64,000 bases of DNA from Auriscalpium vulgare (GCA_019915015.1 JAHBBC010000001.1:2046001-2110000), one strand, 5' to 3'. Counted from the first letter of the stretch, positions 11,415 through 23,533 are shown. Notes: generated by a model not told the origin, from the sequence alone. Program-made: numbers and translations.

Positions 11415-13066
11415 TCAGCATCCTTCCCCCGATCGTTGTTGGCCAAGTCGCACGCGGTTTGGGAATGTCGCCTCCAAGTACGCCCTCAAGTCCTGAAGTT
11501 CCCCGAGTGGCCAATGCGTAAAATTCATTGACACCCACACTTCCGGCTCCTTGGCGACATCGGCGTTGACGCTGCTCGTGCTGGCAGGGACCTCCGCCTT
11601 CGTACTTATCGGCAGGCTGATCTGCCTGAGCGACGGGCACATTGTCGCCAGGATCTTGTGCGCTGCGAAGGTAATCCTCGATTCGGCCCAAAACACACCC
11701 CAGAGTTCCAGCCTCTCGAGAAGCGGGAAGGCTCGTGCGATGCGCATGACGAGGGCGTCGTCAAACGTTGCGCAGTGAATAGGCGCCGTGATGCGAAGAA
11801 ACTGCAGGTTTTGAAATACATACAGCGGCTGGATGAGCTCTGCCTGCATGCTGGTTGGCCCCACCGGGTGCTCATGCACATGATGGAGCTGTTCCTTTTT
11901 CTGCCGCATAATCAAGAGGTCGACTGCATGCATGGTCTCCATACGCGCGGCACGCGAGAGCGCATCCAGAAGGTGCACACTGTGCGCAAGTATTCCTTCG
12001 CATTTGCCCTTGACTTTGAAGTGCGCGATAGGACGCGGTTTTCCCATCGTGAGTAGGAGCCCCGCCAGTTCCTGCATCGGCACATTTCCCGCGCAGAACA
12101 ACATGAAAGATTGGAATGCAGTGAAGAGTACGTCCACTGCAGAGCCTTGGTCGGACACGAGTAAGTGGGTAAAGAGCTCAAGAGGCGGGAGCCCGTCCTC
12201 GCCAATCCTTGCTTGTAACTCCTCGAGTCGGGGCATCATTGCGAGTGCTGTGAATACGCGCTGGGTGATATTGAAACAGGTAGTGAAAGACCGGATTGGC
12301 GGCAATGCGCAGATGAACTGCGATATGCCCTCATAATAGCAGCCATCGTAGCGAGACTTGCCGGCTTCAAAGTCCTGGAATGTTACTTCATCGAGTAGTG
12401 GGCACGAGAATTTAGCTCGCCGAGGGTGGTTGCCAGCCAGGCTCGCTCACCTGGTCCGAAATCGTAGTTTTGGAGGTTAGGAATGATGAACGTCAGCGAG
12501 CGCAGCTTCGGACCAAGAAACGGCACCATGCTGCCGATCTCCTTCGGCGTGCGTACCGTGCCGGTCAAATGTGTGATGTTGGGGAGGATGGACCGGGAGG
12601 TGCGGTCACGGTGGAGCGCATCGTATATCTGGCCGCCGCGGTGGAAGGCCCACTGGAAAGACCTGACGCGTCGCGCGTATAAATCGAACCGGGCCAGTCG
12701 CTCGCATGGAGCGGCCGAAGCAAAACCTTCGAAGCATAGCGTTATGAGCATGACCGTGGACACAACAGAGCACCGACGTACCAAGAAATCTAGCAAGTGA
12801 TCAGTGCGCTCGTTCACTTCGTCGATACTTTCCTCGTCAGATGAGTGGTGGTTGGGACGACCCCAGACTGCCAGAACGTCTCCGGGGAAGCAATTTACGA
12901 GAGGGCCCAAGTCATCCAGGTTGCACCAAAGCGCGTCAAGCGCGGGCTCGAGGAATATTTTGCTCGTGAGCGCGAGGTGTGCAAGACTGGATGCGTGTCC
13001 GTCTTCGGATGCGAGGTGCTGGACAACTTGGTACACTATTTCCAAGATTTGAAGACAACGGTGCAT
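11415..13066 (-). CDS. F-box-like/LRR protein A, with an internal frame break
   Basis: F-box-like protein of the type expanded in mushroom-forming fungi, probably an SCF substrate adaptor. The N-terminus MHRCLQILEIVYQVVQHLA followed by LTSKIFLEPALDALW fits the divergent F-box of this group. The rest has leucine-rich spacing (LRSLTFIIPNLQ, LLERLELWG). Reading from 13066 stays open to TTLGELN at about 12413, then hits a stop at about 12380. One base out of phase, the frame KFSCPLLDEVTFQDF continues without a gap into ICALPPIRSF and on to a stop at 11415. No splice signal explains the shift. Protein B at 36063-37738 is a clear paralogue on the same strand and has a frame change at the same place. 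Substrate unknown. Confidence 0.7.
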
Positions 13067-13461
13067 GGTGAATGCGCCACGGTTGCGCTAGGTGTGGTGA
13101 CGCACAGGGTGGATTTTGACGCGTATAGAAGTTCAGGCGATGGTGAAGATTTAGATAGTCATGATGAACGTTCATGTGCTTTGGCGTTGTTTGTTCCCGC
13201 CCGCCCGAAAGGTCATGTCCGAGTCAGGCACGTTGGATACCCGTGCTTGCCTGTTCCCCGCACGCTTATTGTGTCAATGTTGATATAGTCAACCTGAGCA
13301 AAGTGACACGCCCCTGGAGGCGCGTTTCGAGTCAACTATGCTCAGGGAATATCCTGCATATTACGATATTGCAGAGGACATATTACCACCCAGGAGTCAA
13401 GATACAGTAGTCATCGCAGCTCCTGTTTTGCCACCTCGCCGCCCGCCGCAAAAAAAACATT
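13067..13461. other. intergenic
   Basis: No gene seen. It lies between the start of F-box protein A and the stop of the small minus-strand protein, so it probably contains the promoter of A. Confidence 0.5.
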
Positions 13462-14049
13462 TCAATGACTGCCCTCCGAGTCCCCTTCTTTGGTTGATTC
13501 TTGGATGGGGATTGACCGATGACGACCCTTGCCCCTGCGCGTACGCCGCGAGCTCGAGCTTGCACCCGGCCCTCGGCGCCATACATGGTGTGCGACAAAG
13601 TCATTGAGCACGGCCTCGGTGTCAGCGTCGACGCCAACCAACGGTGAGGCGGACAGGGCGAGCAGGTCCCCCACGCTATATATTCCCCTTGAAGAGGCCG
13701 TCGCGTCCTGCACAGCTAAAAACCATCGAGCGTCAGCACGAGAACGAGTGGCCGTATACGAGGAGAACGCACCACCTGTGTGCTCGACAGGGACGCCGAC
13801 GAGTGAGCGCGATCGCGCGTGCCAGCTCCCGGTCGACTCCTCAGATGACGCGCGTGAATGTGAGCGGCTCTCCCTGTCATGGCTGCGCCAGGTCGAGGTA
13901 GTTTCTGCGGCAGACGAATGATGGCGCGGCGCAGAAGGGTTGTGACTCTGATGCTTGTTCTGTCTCCGGAGCGCCAAGAAGGGGGTGTTCGAGTGTTTAT
14001 GGGAGTGGAAGTGGTGCGATTGCGACGCGGGTGAGACGGCGCAAGCCAT
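13462..14049 (-). CDS. hypothetical protein, 195 residues
   Basis: Single-exon frame from MACAVSPASQSHHFH at 14049 to EGDSEGSH, with its stop at 13462. The first half is rich in His, Ser and Arg and looks disordered. A compact segment in the middle (SVGDLLALSASPLVGVDAD followed by LNDFVAHHVWRRG) resembles a short structured motif I have seen in uncharacterised basidiomycete proteins, but I cannot name it. The tail is Ser/Arg/Lys-rich (SSSSRRTRRGKGRHR). No signal peptide or membrane segment. The protein-like middle segment and the clean length argue for a real gene. Confidence 0.5.
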   Translation of the reverse strand: MACAVSPASQSHHFHSHKHSNTPFLALRRQNKHQSHNPSAPRHHSSAAETTSTWRSHDRESRSHSRASSEESTGSWHARSRSLVGVPVEHTGGAFSSYTATRSRADARWFLAVQDATASSRGIYSVGDLLALSASPLVGVDADTEAVLNDFVAHHVWRRGPGASSSSRRTRRGKGRHRSIPIQESTKEGDSEGSH

Positions 14050-14754
14050 GAGGGTTATCGGCGAGGGTCAGAGCACGGGACGGGCGGGCGAGTGCAAGTA
14101 AAGCATTGATGGCCGGAAGAAATTTTATGACAGACATGTTGAAGGCGACTAGAACGGATGAGGCCATACCGGTGGCATATGTTGAAACGCCTCGTCATCA
14201 GCAGGAGAGGTGGCGACGTGTTAGGTTCGGAGCAAGCCCTTGCTCCGGGCCGTGGACCCTTCACAGAGGGGCTTGCTTTCCGGTGAATTGATCGAGGGGG
14301 CTCGCGTGCTGCTCCCTCAGTATTATAAGTAACTTACCTGCTCGCCAGGCTCTCTCCCGCCCGGAAGTGTGTCAAGAACGCCTACTATTGTGCCAATGTC
14401 TTGGCGTCACGGTTTTGCATCTGAGTAAGTTTGACACTTCGGCGTCCCTGGAGAGTGCGCATTTGTGGGCGTAAGTCAAAAGTAAGTACTTGACTGCCGG
14501 CGGTGGCAAGTCCTGCTGCGAGTTGTGTACGCATGTTTGTCCCTTGAGTTGCTCGCCACAAGCGCGTTAGGTCTCTCTCCGGATCTCCGATGTTTTCCTG
14601 GCAGACACTGGTACTGACTAAGTCGTCTATGACTCTTCCTCCCACTTGCTCAGAGTAACCTTACCGGCGACTGTCTATCCGGCCACAACAACAGAGACGG
14701 ATCTACTGCCATATTGCTATCTCATCATATTGTCGTTACGAGTCCATGCCAGCA
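14050..14754. other. intergenic, with one short perfect hairpin
   Basis: No gene recognised. A perfect 8-bp inverted repeat with a 2-nt loop (ggagcaag-cc-cttgctcc) lies at 14229-14246. Minus-strand frame 14385-14645 has no recognisable content and sits downstream of the GRDP-like stop codon. Confidence 0.4.
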
Positions 14755-17362
14755 TCATCCGCCGCCTCCGCATCCACCAGCCCATCCGCCACATCCCGAG
14801 CTCCCAGAAACACACGATGCACCAGAGCTCTGCACATTCGAATCAGTTGACCACATGTCAGCGAATCCGCCAACTGACTCACGGCAGAGCAGCCCGCGAA
14901 GCCTCCCCAAGCGCCAGCACCGACGATGTTCCCCGCCCCCGCAACGCAAGCACCCGCCTCTCCCCAGAGCAGCGGCACAGGCACCAAAAACGCTGGCGCG
15001 AACCCGAGCCCGCCGTGGTCGAACTGCTCCTTGGAAGATGTCCCATCGCGCGCCGCCCGGTCGCGTCTGCGCTGCATCTTCTTCTCGAACGCTCGGTGGT
15101 TTGCCTTGTAGTGCGGCAGCGCGGGCACCGCTACGCTGTTGTGGTCAGATGGGTGCGACGCGACGGGCAACTCCGGCAGCTCGGGCGGAGGTGAAAGGGC
15201 GGACTGCGGGTAGGATCGCGAGACAATGCGCGAGAGCTTCTGCCCGATCGTGTCTCCGGGAAGCGGGCAGCCACATTGCATGTAATGGACTTTAAAGCGA
15301 TCCTATGAGAGCAATGAGTGGCATTAGAAAGCCGGCATCGTTAGAATGCATGACATCAAGGACGCACAAACCAAGCTCGGCATGTCAGATCAAAAGCATT
15401 TGCTAGGTGAGTTTCTTCGACTTTGTCATCGCTAGGGTGTCCAACCTCAGGGATGCAAAGTGAAGCCCTGACGATGTTACATACTGGTTAACATAGCGTC
15501 CTACGTAGGCCTTGCAGTCTCTTTGGTAGCATGGCCCTGTAAGCTGATGCGTGTGCCATACCAGGTCGATATCAAGGGTGGGCACCAAGAAGGACGAAGG
15601 CAGGGATGACATGAGGTCGAGGAATCTGCGCAGCATCATTCTCAGCCACCCAGAAAGAGTAAGGTCAGGCAGGGTGAGGCAGGCTTACGCGTGGTATCTG
15701 ACATTCGCATGGTGAAGCACAAGTTCGTCTTCTGGATTATCGAAGTAATCAACTTCCGTCCAGTGCAAATCTCGCATCTTCGTGATGAAGGACCCCTGGC
15801 GCAAGACCTTCGATGTCATAACTGGGTCAGATACAAGTGACGGCGATTGTCTGAATGACTGACGGCTCCGACTAGTTCAACAGAGAACGGCCGCTGGTCG
15901 TGATAGCACCCCATGATCCTGGCTCCGCTGGGGAAATAGTGAGTGCCCTGAGCTGCACCAGAGGGGAACATTGCCACTGACGTCCGCGCCTTCACTTTCG
16001 GGCTGACAGCTTTCTCAACGCGGCTCCAGCTCCAGCCGACAGCTTCCGCCATCTCGAGTGCACTTTTCGGTGTACCGGGTTCCGACATGGTGGAGCCCGT
16101 GGGCCTGAATGGCGCAGCTGAAAGAATTTGTTCCTTGATGGCACGGCTGGTATGCAGCTGCTCAAGTGGGACATTATTTCCAGTGCGCAACGTCCCCCTG
16201 ATCGATGTATGAGGTCACTTGAACGCGCTAGCCGCGGCGAGGAACTCACGGAGGGAAGACAGCCAGACCGTACGAGCTCCGCACCGTCTTAGAGCTCATG
16301 TCCAGCGACAGATCGGACGTGAATTGGAAGACAGCAAGCTTCTCCTTTGTGATGACGAAGTCACAGGCAGGACATGTCGCAGAAAAATTGCGCTGAGCAT
16401 ATCCCGTCCCGTTGTTCTCAAGATACACTAAACCAAGTCAGTCTGGAGGAACAACAGGTGTTTGGGCATTGTGAGACTCACGAGCTTGGACCGCCTTCTG
16501 GCACACTGAACATATGAGGTTCTGGTGCGTTAGAGCTTGTGTGGCCTCCAAAGGATCGAACGGCGTGCCAGTGGCAGATAGCCATGTGGCTGCACGAGTT
16601 TCTGAAGGTGTCAGCTCATTCATGTCCCCGAGCTCTTCCTGACGAGAATGTTCAGATTACAGAACAACGTCTGCATATGAAGCTGACGAACCAAAGCCTC
16701 AAAGAAAAATCGATCCGATGATGTCAACAGGGCATTCAGCGGTACCAAAAATTTGTGCCGGCTGCAGTCATCGGCGAACGCCCTAGCCAGCCGAGCATAT
16801 CAATTTGGCGACTCACGCTGAAGATTAGAGAAAGCCACTCGACTCGGGATTGAGCATATACGAATGCCAAACCAGCCAGACGTCAAGCGGCGGCGCTGCG
16901 TTCTGCGCGAACTGCTTGGCATCTGTTGGCGGCGCTCGGCCGAGGCTCTTCACCCAAAGCTCGAACCTGCCCATGTGCAGTGCATTGACAATGTGCGTCC
17001 AATTTGCACAGTGTGCGGAGCACGTACCTCTCCACCGCAAGCCCGACAAACCATGCCCACCTCCGCTCAGCTTCCAAGCGCATGGCCGGCTCCGGCAGCC
17101 CGGCATCACGGCCGGCTTCGAGCTGCTGCCTGAGCTGCACAAATGCGCCAAGGAGGCCGAGATGAAGCTTCAGATGCTTCGACTCTACCAGAGGTCCATG
17201 TAGTTCCTTCCTGCCAACACGAAAGACACCTGTAAAGCCGGGAGTGGAGGTTGTGGCTTCATTATCAGTGCTGGTGCCAGCCTCGTCATTGGTTGGCGGG
17301 GAAGTCTGGGTGGCGGCACTGGCCATGAAAGTGCTTGCTGCTCGTCCAGGACCGCACTGCAT
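14755..17362 (-). CDS. GRDP-like protein (DUF1399, glycine-rich domain-containing family)
   Basis: Multi-exon gene of the family that includes plant glycine-rich domain proteins (DUF1399); biochemical role not established. The frame begins at 17362, or at the internal MASAATQTSPP (17326). Two repeated family signatures are visible: PPLDVWLVWHSYMLNPE (about 16840-16900) and VPTLDIDLVWHTHQL (about 15545-15590). A paired-Cys segment occurs between them (LICSVCQK; ATCPACDFV), and a conserved histidine phrase (SVELVGAV) follows. The last exon is joined by an intron GTGAGTCAG...TGCAG (FAGCSA/SSGASC) and ends in a Cys/Gly-rich tail (CGGWAGGCGGGG), the glycine-rich C-terminus expected of the family. 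About ten small introns. Confidence 0.85.
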
Positions 17363-17828
17363 GAAAGAGAGGTGTCGTGCGATTTATGGTGCCCCGGTGT
17401 CATGATGAGCGCCTTGGCTGTAGGGTTGGAGGTACAACAGGTTTTGGTAATCCCAAATTTGAACTAAGCCTCGGCGAACTTGGCCACGATGATAGCCGAT
17501 ACGCCCGCATACTGCCCACGCGACAAGAAAGACGAGCTCGTCCGCGCTCGCGCACAAGTCTAACATACTTATTGTCCACGACGCCTGCCTCGAGGGTACG
17601 CGTCTCTGCCAGTGCCTTTGTAACTCATTTTCATGCTGTGCGATATGAAGCACAATCATGCTCGTGTCATTGTTGAACTAAGCCTTAGTTCTGGAGGATT
17701 TTCACGGCCGTTGGCCAGGGCCAGACCCGCCGGGTCCCGCATTTTATTCGCTATCATACACGGACGTTATTTGCTTATGTGGCGTAGCAGTATTACAGTA
17801 AACGGGCGCTGGAGGAGCGGGTACGGTA

Positions 17829-18109
17829 GGGATTGAGAGGAAGTATGACACGACGTACGAAGCCCAACGAAGTACGAGATCCACCAACAGCGAGACCAGA
17901 GACATGGGAACAGGACCTGTAAACCAGAGAAATAAGAAGAACAAGCCACAGAGCACAGACGCGGCAGGGATGGGGAGGAAACATTACACGAAGTACGAAT
18001 CCCAAAGAAGTACGCAGTCCACCAACGACAACAAGACCAGAGACATGGGAACAGGACCTGTAAACCGGAAAAAGAAAAAGAACAAGCCACAGAGCCCAGA
18101 CGCGACGCT
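17829..18109. repeat. diverged tandem duplication, about 141-bp period, two copies
   Basis: Two adjacent copies share gacatgggaacaggacctgt and the flanking text (cacgaagtacga..., ccaccaac..., caagccacagag...cagacgcg). The anchor occurs at 17901 and 18042, a spacing of 141 bp. The copies differ by scattered substitutions and small indels. It is open in several frames on the minus strand (GLQVLFPCLWS repeats in translation), but nothing supports a protein. Lies between the GRDP-like gene and the small unknown gene. Confidence 0.85.
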
Positions 18110-18169
18110 TGCAGTGTTTGGGTATTTTATGTACATGATGCATATGGATGGAAGGTGAGGGCATCCGTG

Positions 18170-18797
18170 TCAGTCGCGTATGACGCGCGGCGCGTCAGGC
18201 TCCTTGTGCGTGAGCTGGCGGCGGGCGATCGCGGGCGGAACGGGCGGGTTGCGAGCCGACGCAGCAGCTGCGCGCCTCGGGTTTTGGGTCAAGAGGTGCG
18301 ATGGGGGATGGAGAACGGGCTCGGACGCGGCGGATGCCGAGGCGGATGAGATGGTGGAGATGGAGGAGTCGGCACGGGGCAGGATGGGCGGCGAAAGGAC
18401 GAAGGCGACGACATAGAGGACAGGGGGCGGCGGGACAAAGACGGGACTGGAGGCGGCGAAGGGCGCCTGCTCGCCGTCGGGGGAGCGCGTTCGGTTGGGG
18501 AAGGGGTATTCGAAGAGGGGAGCGGGGTCAAAGGGTGTGCTGACATGGCGAGGGGGGATATTGTCGGGCGGGATGGCGGGGGCAGGCTCGCGCATGGTTG
18601 GCGCGTTGATCACTACACGTCGCCGGTGAGCGGCAGGTGAGCATGAGGGATATGGAGCGCATACCTGCTTGCGGGTGGAGGTACTGTGGAGGTGGGCGAT
18701 GCTAACGACATGTAGCAAAACTTTATGTAATATTCAGAAAGTGCGTCACCACACGCGTCATACCACTCACCGAACATGTTTTCACCGCTGTGCGCAT
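18170..18797 (-). CDS. hypothetical small proline-rich protein, tentative three-exon model
   Basis: The frame ending at 18170 (KEPDAPRVIRD) runs from VINAPTMREPAPAIPPD and has a hydrophobic run (PPVLYVVAFVLSPPIL) flanked by Pro/Ser/Ala-rich sequence. Upstream, ATG at 18797 (MRTAVKTCS), a donor GTGAGTGG, a short exon (YLHPQA, or HRPPPQYLHPQA with an earlier acceptor) and a 52-bp intron GTATGCG...GTGTAG join in one frame. A start at the internal MREPAPA (18595) is also possible. No recognised domain. Confidence 0.35.
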
Positions 18798-18891
18798 CGT
18801 GAGCGGGCCAAAACCGCCACACGGGCAATGGCAACGTACCCACCTACACATCTACCCCGCTCGACAACTTCAAGTCTTGGTGCGGCCTGCG

Positions 18892-19035
18892 GGAGCCCGT
18901 ATAGCAGCCAATCAGGCCTAATTGGCTGCGCTAGCCTAGACTGCTCTGAGGCCTTAGGCCTCAAGGCAAGGCCTCAGGCTTCGATTGAGCTTCAAGCTCA
19001 AGCCTTGGCCGGTGCCTGCCCAAACCCCTGAGCTT
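18892..19035. repeat. cluster of perfect palindromes and inverted repeats
   Basis: Within about 145 bases: a 9-bp inverted repeat gcagccaat...attggctgc (18904-18929); a 17-nt palindrome tgaggccttaggcctca (18947-18963) with a further aaggcctcagg; and a 17-nt palindrome ttgagcttcaagctcaa (18985-19001) followed by aagccttggcc. It sits in the gap upstream of the nicotinamide riboside kinase gene. Confidence 0.85.
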
Positions 19036-19181
19036 TGAGACAGTACTTGCTGCGTTGGCTATGCATAGAGGAATAAAGGGTGCTGTCAAGTAAGTATGAG
19101 GTGGCGAGGGCTTGATATTGCTTCTCACGCTGCGGTTCTCACGCTGCAGTGAGTCGAGGCTTGGCACGCGCGCTCACGAGC

Positions 19182-20393
19182 ATGAGTTCACCACATCCAT
19201 TGCCTGTAGAGGGCCAGGCAACCCGTTCTGAAGACACAACTCCGATGCGTGTTATCCTCGTTGGCATCGGGTACGACTCCTTGACGCCATCCTGACCGCT
19301 GACCTCTTTCTGATCGAATGCGCAGCGGCGCGACGTGCTCGGGCAAGACCACGCTCGCCAAACATCTCCGTGGGCTCCTGCCCAACAGCTTTATTATCCA
19401 CCAAGATGTACGACGCCTCCGCATTCCAGTTATCTATGCTGATCGGATCTCCAGGACTTCGCGCCCGTAAGGCGTTCTCCTGCATTGCACCCTCTGAGCT
19501 TACTCATACAGATGCCCGCCCGAATGCGCACACGTCCTCGCACTAGCCCGAAGCGACGCTCCCCATTCACCCCGTCATGAACGTTCAGGACTGGGACTCC
19601 GCGCCGACCGCGATCGACTGGCCGCGCATGCGCGCGTTCCTGCGCACCGTGAAGCGCACCGCGCTCATCCCCGCGGACCACCACTCGCACGACCACCTGA
19701 ACGAGCAGAAGGAGGTCCCCGTGGAGGGCTCAGTGGCCGCGCGGTGGCGCGCGGAGCTCGCGGGCTTGCAGGCGGCGGCAGAGGCAGCGGAGGGCGTGCG
19801 GATCGTGTGGGGGCTCGTGGACGGGTTCTTGCTCTACTGGGACCCGGTGCGTCGTGTCTTTTATTCCCGCGGTGTGTGTGCGCCCGTGACATCGTGCGCA
19901 GGAGGTCGTGGAGACGCTCGACGCGCGGTTTTTCATGCGTGTGCCGTTCGAGGTGCTGAAGCAGCGGCGCGAGGAGCGCGCCGGCTACGCCACCGCAGGT
20001 AGGGTCGCTGCCCTCTGCCCTCCGTCCTCGTGCGAACCCTGACCCCACCTCCTTTCCCCACCCAACGCACCCGACGCGCCGCTTGTCCCTGGAGAGCAAT
20101 TCAACGCAGAGGGCACGTTCTGGCGCGACCCGCCGGGCTACTTCGAAGGACTCGTGTGGCCCGCGTACATCGACGCGCACAAGGACATGTTCAAAGTGCG
20201 TGGTGTTCTATGTTTCCTCATGCCGAACTGACGCGCGGCGCCCGTGAAGGACGGAGACTATGAGCGCGGGCAACCTTCACTGGAGCGCCTCGTTCTGCTG
20301 GAGCCACTCGGCATGAGCATGAGCCAGGTGGTGGAACGATGCTGTGACGAGCTGAAGAGCCTGGTTGCTGCGCCGGCGCAGGCGTCGAGCTGA
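19182..20393 (+). CDS. NRK1: nicotinamide riboside kinase (NRK/uridine kinase-like)
   Basis: Phosphorylates nicotinamide riboside to nicotinamide mononucleotide in NAD+ salvage; a cytosolic P-loop kinase. The start at 19182 (MSSPHPLPVEGQ) is in frame with MRVILVGIG; the second ATG at 19245 is the alternative. The Walker A motif GGATCSGKTT spans the first intron. The substrate-binding HQDDFAPPEATLP is assembled across two introns, with the catalytic Asp in HQDD. Next come VMNVQDWDSAP, IVWGLVDGFLLYWDP, FFMRVPFEVLKQRR (LID-type Arg-rich segment) and FWRDPPGYFEGLVWPAYIDAH. The stop is at 20393. Six to seven short introns. The downstream CDS1 gene starts 225 bp after the stop in the same direction. 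Confidence 0.93.
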
Positions 20394-20617
20394 CAGACGC
20401 TGTATAGATCTAGACTTGACTTATCTTTTTGGATATCTAGAGTAGCAGCGTGGCAATATGTTGTAACAGTTCTGTTTCCCTTTTCTCGACAGCTATAAGG
20501 GCCCTACATAAACATTTGCGCATTTGTGGCTTACGCAATCAGCGTCAATCACATGCTTCTTGGCCTCAGCCGCAGCGCGCGCGAATAATGATATATTGTA
20601 CTTTGCCAGCTGCACTC

Positions 20618-22792
20618 ATGAGCAGACCAACTCTCCCTCAATCACGATCCTCCGTCGCCTCGCGCACCGCCTTCGACCTCCTCACCGTCGATGCCGTCGA
20701 GGAGAGCGACGACGACGAGCTCCAGGAGCCCGAGCCCTCCACGCCAGCAAAGTACGCACCACTCCACACGCGTGCCCCCGCGCGCCCCTCTGACCTCCCA
20801 CCGCGCCAGCTCCGAGCCGACAAAACCATCTAAGGCCGCGCTGAAGAGGGCCGCGAAGGCCGCCGCGAAGCTCGAGCGCCAGGAGCGCAAACGCGCGTCG
20901 GCGTCGGTGTCGCCAGCGGGTGGAGCATCCCCCGCGCTGGCGCCTGCGCCGACCCTCCCGCCGACGCCGCCACCAGAGCCCGTCAAGGCTTTCATCAATC
21001 CTGCTAAACTCGCGCCAACGCCCGCACCAGCGCCGCCCACACCCGCACCTGTCGTGGTCCCTGTTGTCGTGGTGGACAGCGCACCCGCGCCTGTCAACGG
21101 ACACGCGCCGCATCAGGCAGCCGAAGAGAAAGCTCCGGCCCCCGCCAAGGCGACACTGAAGGCCGAGAGCGTGCCTGCTGTGGTGGAGTCCGCGTCGCCC
21201 TCTGTGCTGTCGTCTGGCCGCTCGTCATTCGAGGACGTGTCCGCAGCAGTCAAACCTGCAAATGGACATGCGACAGAGCCGCCCGCACCGACGACGGCCG
21301 AGAGCGAGGCGTCCAAGAAACTATCAAATATGTTGACGCGGACGCTTTGGACATTTATCATGATCGGAGGCTTCCTCGGTACGCCTGAGGCTTTCTTCGT
21401 CGATGCAATTGACTGATTGGGCGGCAGGGTGTCTCGCGATGGGGCACGCCTACATGGTTCTCCTTGTGCTGCTCTGCCAGACGCTCGTGTATCGCGAGGT
21501 CACACGGTTGTTCACGCTCATGGACTCGAAGGCGTCGAATGGCGAGTCAGGGCGGGACCCATGGAGTAAGACGCTCAATTGGTACTTCTTCGCGACGGCG
21601 AACTACTTCTTGTACGGCGAGAGCCTCATCTACTACTTCAAGGTGCGTGCTACCTTTGCACGGCGCGATGGTTGCTAACAACCAGGCAGCATGTGGTGTT
21701 CGCAGACGCCAATCTGCTGCCATTCGCGACGAACCATCGTTTCATCAGCTTCACGCTGTGGACGATCGGCTTCATGGGCTTCGTGATGTCTCTCAAGAAG
21801 GGGTATTTGAAGCAGCAATTTGGCCTGTTCTGCTGGGTCCACATGAGCCTGCTGTTGATCGTCGTGTCGAGGTACGCCGCATCCACTCGCCACCCCGATC
21901 TGCAGTGCTGACCACGTGCGCACGTCACGCGCAGTCACTTCATCGTGAACAACATCCTCGAGGGCCTCATCTGGTTTTGGGTGCCAGCGTCGCTCGTGAT
22001 CTGCAATGACGTGTTCGCGTACATCTGGGGCATCTCAATCGGGCGCACGCCGCTCATCAAGCTCTCGCCGAAAAAGACAGTCGAGGGCTTTGTCGGCGCG
22101 TTTCTCAGCACGATCGTGTTCGCGATCGTGTGGGGCACGTACTTCAGCCGGTTCAACTACATGATCTGCCCCGTGCACGACCTCGGCGTGAACGCGTTCA
22201 GCGACATCGCGTGCACGCCGAACCCTGTGTTTGTCTGGCGTAGTTGGACGATCTGGGCGCCGGTTGCGAAGTTCCTGTCGACTTTGGTGCGTCCCCGCGT
22301 GCGTGTGTGTCGTCCGATTTGCTTACACGGGAACGGTTGTGCAGCTCCCTGGCGACTGGACGACTATTTCGTACACGACGTACCAGATCCACCTGTTCTT
22401 CATGGCATGCTTCGCGTCGCTGGTAGCGCCGTTCGGCGGATTCTTCGCGTCCGGTTTCAAGCGCGCGTTCAACATCAAAGACTTTGGGCACAGTATCCCC
22501 GGGCACGGCGGCATGACGGACCGCATGGACTGCCAGTGCGTGCTCTTTCTTCCACCTCCCTCCCGTTTCTTCGGACAAACGACTTTGCTCATTCATATGC
22601 TGATCACCACGGCGCAGATTCCTGATGGGCGTGTTCACGTACGTTTACTATAGCAGCGTGATCCGGGAGCACCACGTCACAGTCGGCTCTGTGCTGCAGA
22701 CGATCGTCAGCGGTCTGTCTGTCGCGGAGCAGCTCGAGCTCATCCGCGACCTCACGCGCTACCTCGAGAATCAGGGCATCGCTGTGCGCTGA
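20618..22792 (+). CDS. CDS1: phosphatidate cytidylyltransferase (CDP-diacylglycerol synthase)
   Basis: Makes CDP-diacylglycerol from phosphatidic acid and CTP; an integral ER membrane enzyme. The start at 20618 ([12 protein letters not shown]) leads into a long basic then Ala/Pro-rich cytosolic tail ([20 protein letters not shown]) of about 200 residues. The membrane core follows: [66 protein letters not shown] and [20 protein letters not shown]. The family signature is in the C-terminal part ([20 protein letters not shown]), and the end [12 protein letters not shown]...LENQGIAVR matches the family end. The long Pro/Ala linker is the only unusual part. Confidence 0.96.
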
Positions 22793-23533
22793 GAGCTGGA
22801 TATGCACGAGATGTCAGGCACAGTCGGCGGGGTGGGAGGAGAGTCGGGGCGGCGAAAAGAGGGCAGGGACCTGCTCTCGCGAACTACATATACATACTCA
22901 CTCTTCTATGCTCGTGCGTCCCGCCGGTCCACGCACGGGGGCGCACATTAATTGTCTGCAGTATGATACGCTTCACTCATTGCATTTTTAGTCGTTTGCT
23001 CTGCATACGCATATCCCAGTTGTGTCCGATTCCCGCATTTGAGTGGGTTGTGGGTCTTTATGACTAGTCTAGCACTCCCTCCCCATTACCCAAGTGGCGT
23101 CGAGTTCCGAAGCGTTTATAGTTCAAATAGTGGCTCAGCGCTCAGTTTTCGGAAAGTTCGGGAGAAGTCAAACTGTGCGCCCCCCAGGGCCGCGGGTACC
23201 GTTGTTACTATCTAATCTTATCCTATCCCGCTCGGCCGCAGCGTTGAAACTCACTCCACGAAACTCTCTTCCTCGTTGAAGCTTCAAAAAGCTCAACTGC
23301 TGTCTGCCATTTCTGCCTACACTCCTTGACGCTGCCCTGACACATCACCTCAAGAGCCTCGTAAGTATTCTACAGGCATACGCGTCAATGCGACTCGCCG
23401 GCTCAGCTGGACATTCGACTTCGTCACCTCCGACTCGGATGCGATGGACACTGGTGGCGGGTTTCACGGTCATAACTAGAGCGCACATCGCGCTTTGTCA
23501 CTCTTCCGAACCTGTCCTTTGCAGCCATCCACC
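22793..23533. other. intergenic: CDS1 3' side and AP-1 mu leader
   Basis: No gene recognised. The last 250 bases include GTAAGT-like and CAG sites (for example near 23360 and 23522), so the AP-1 mu 5' UTR may contain an intron. Confidence 0.45.
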
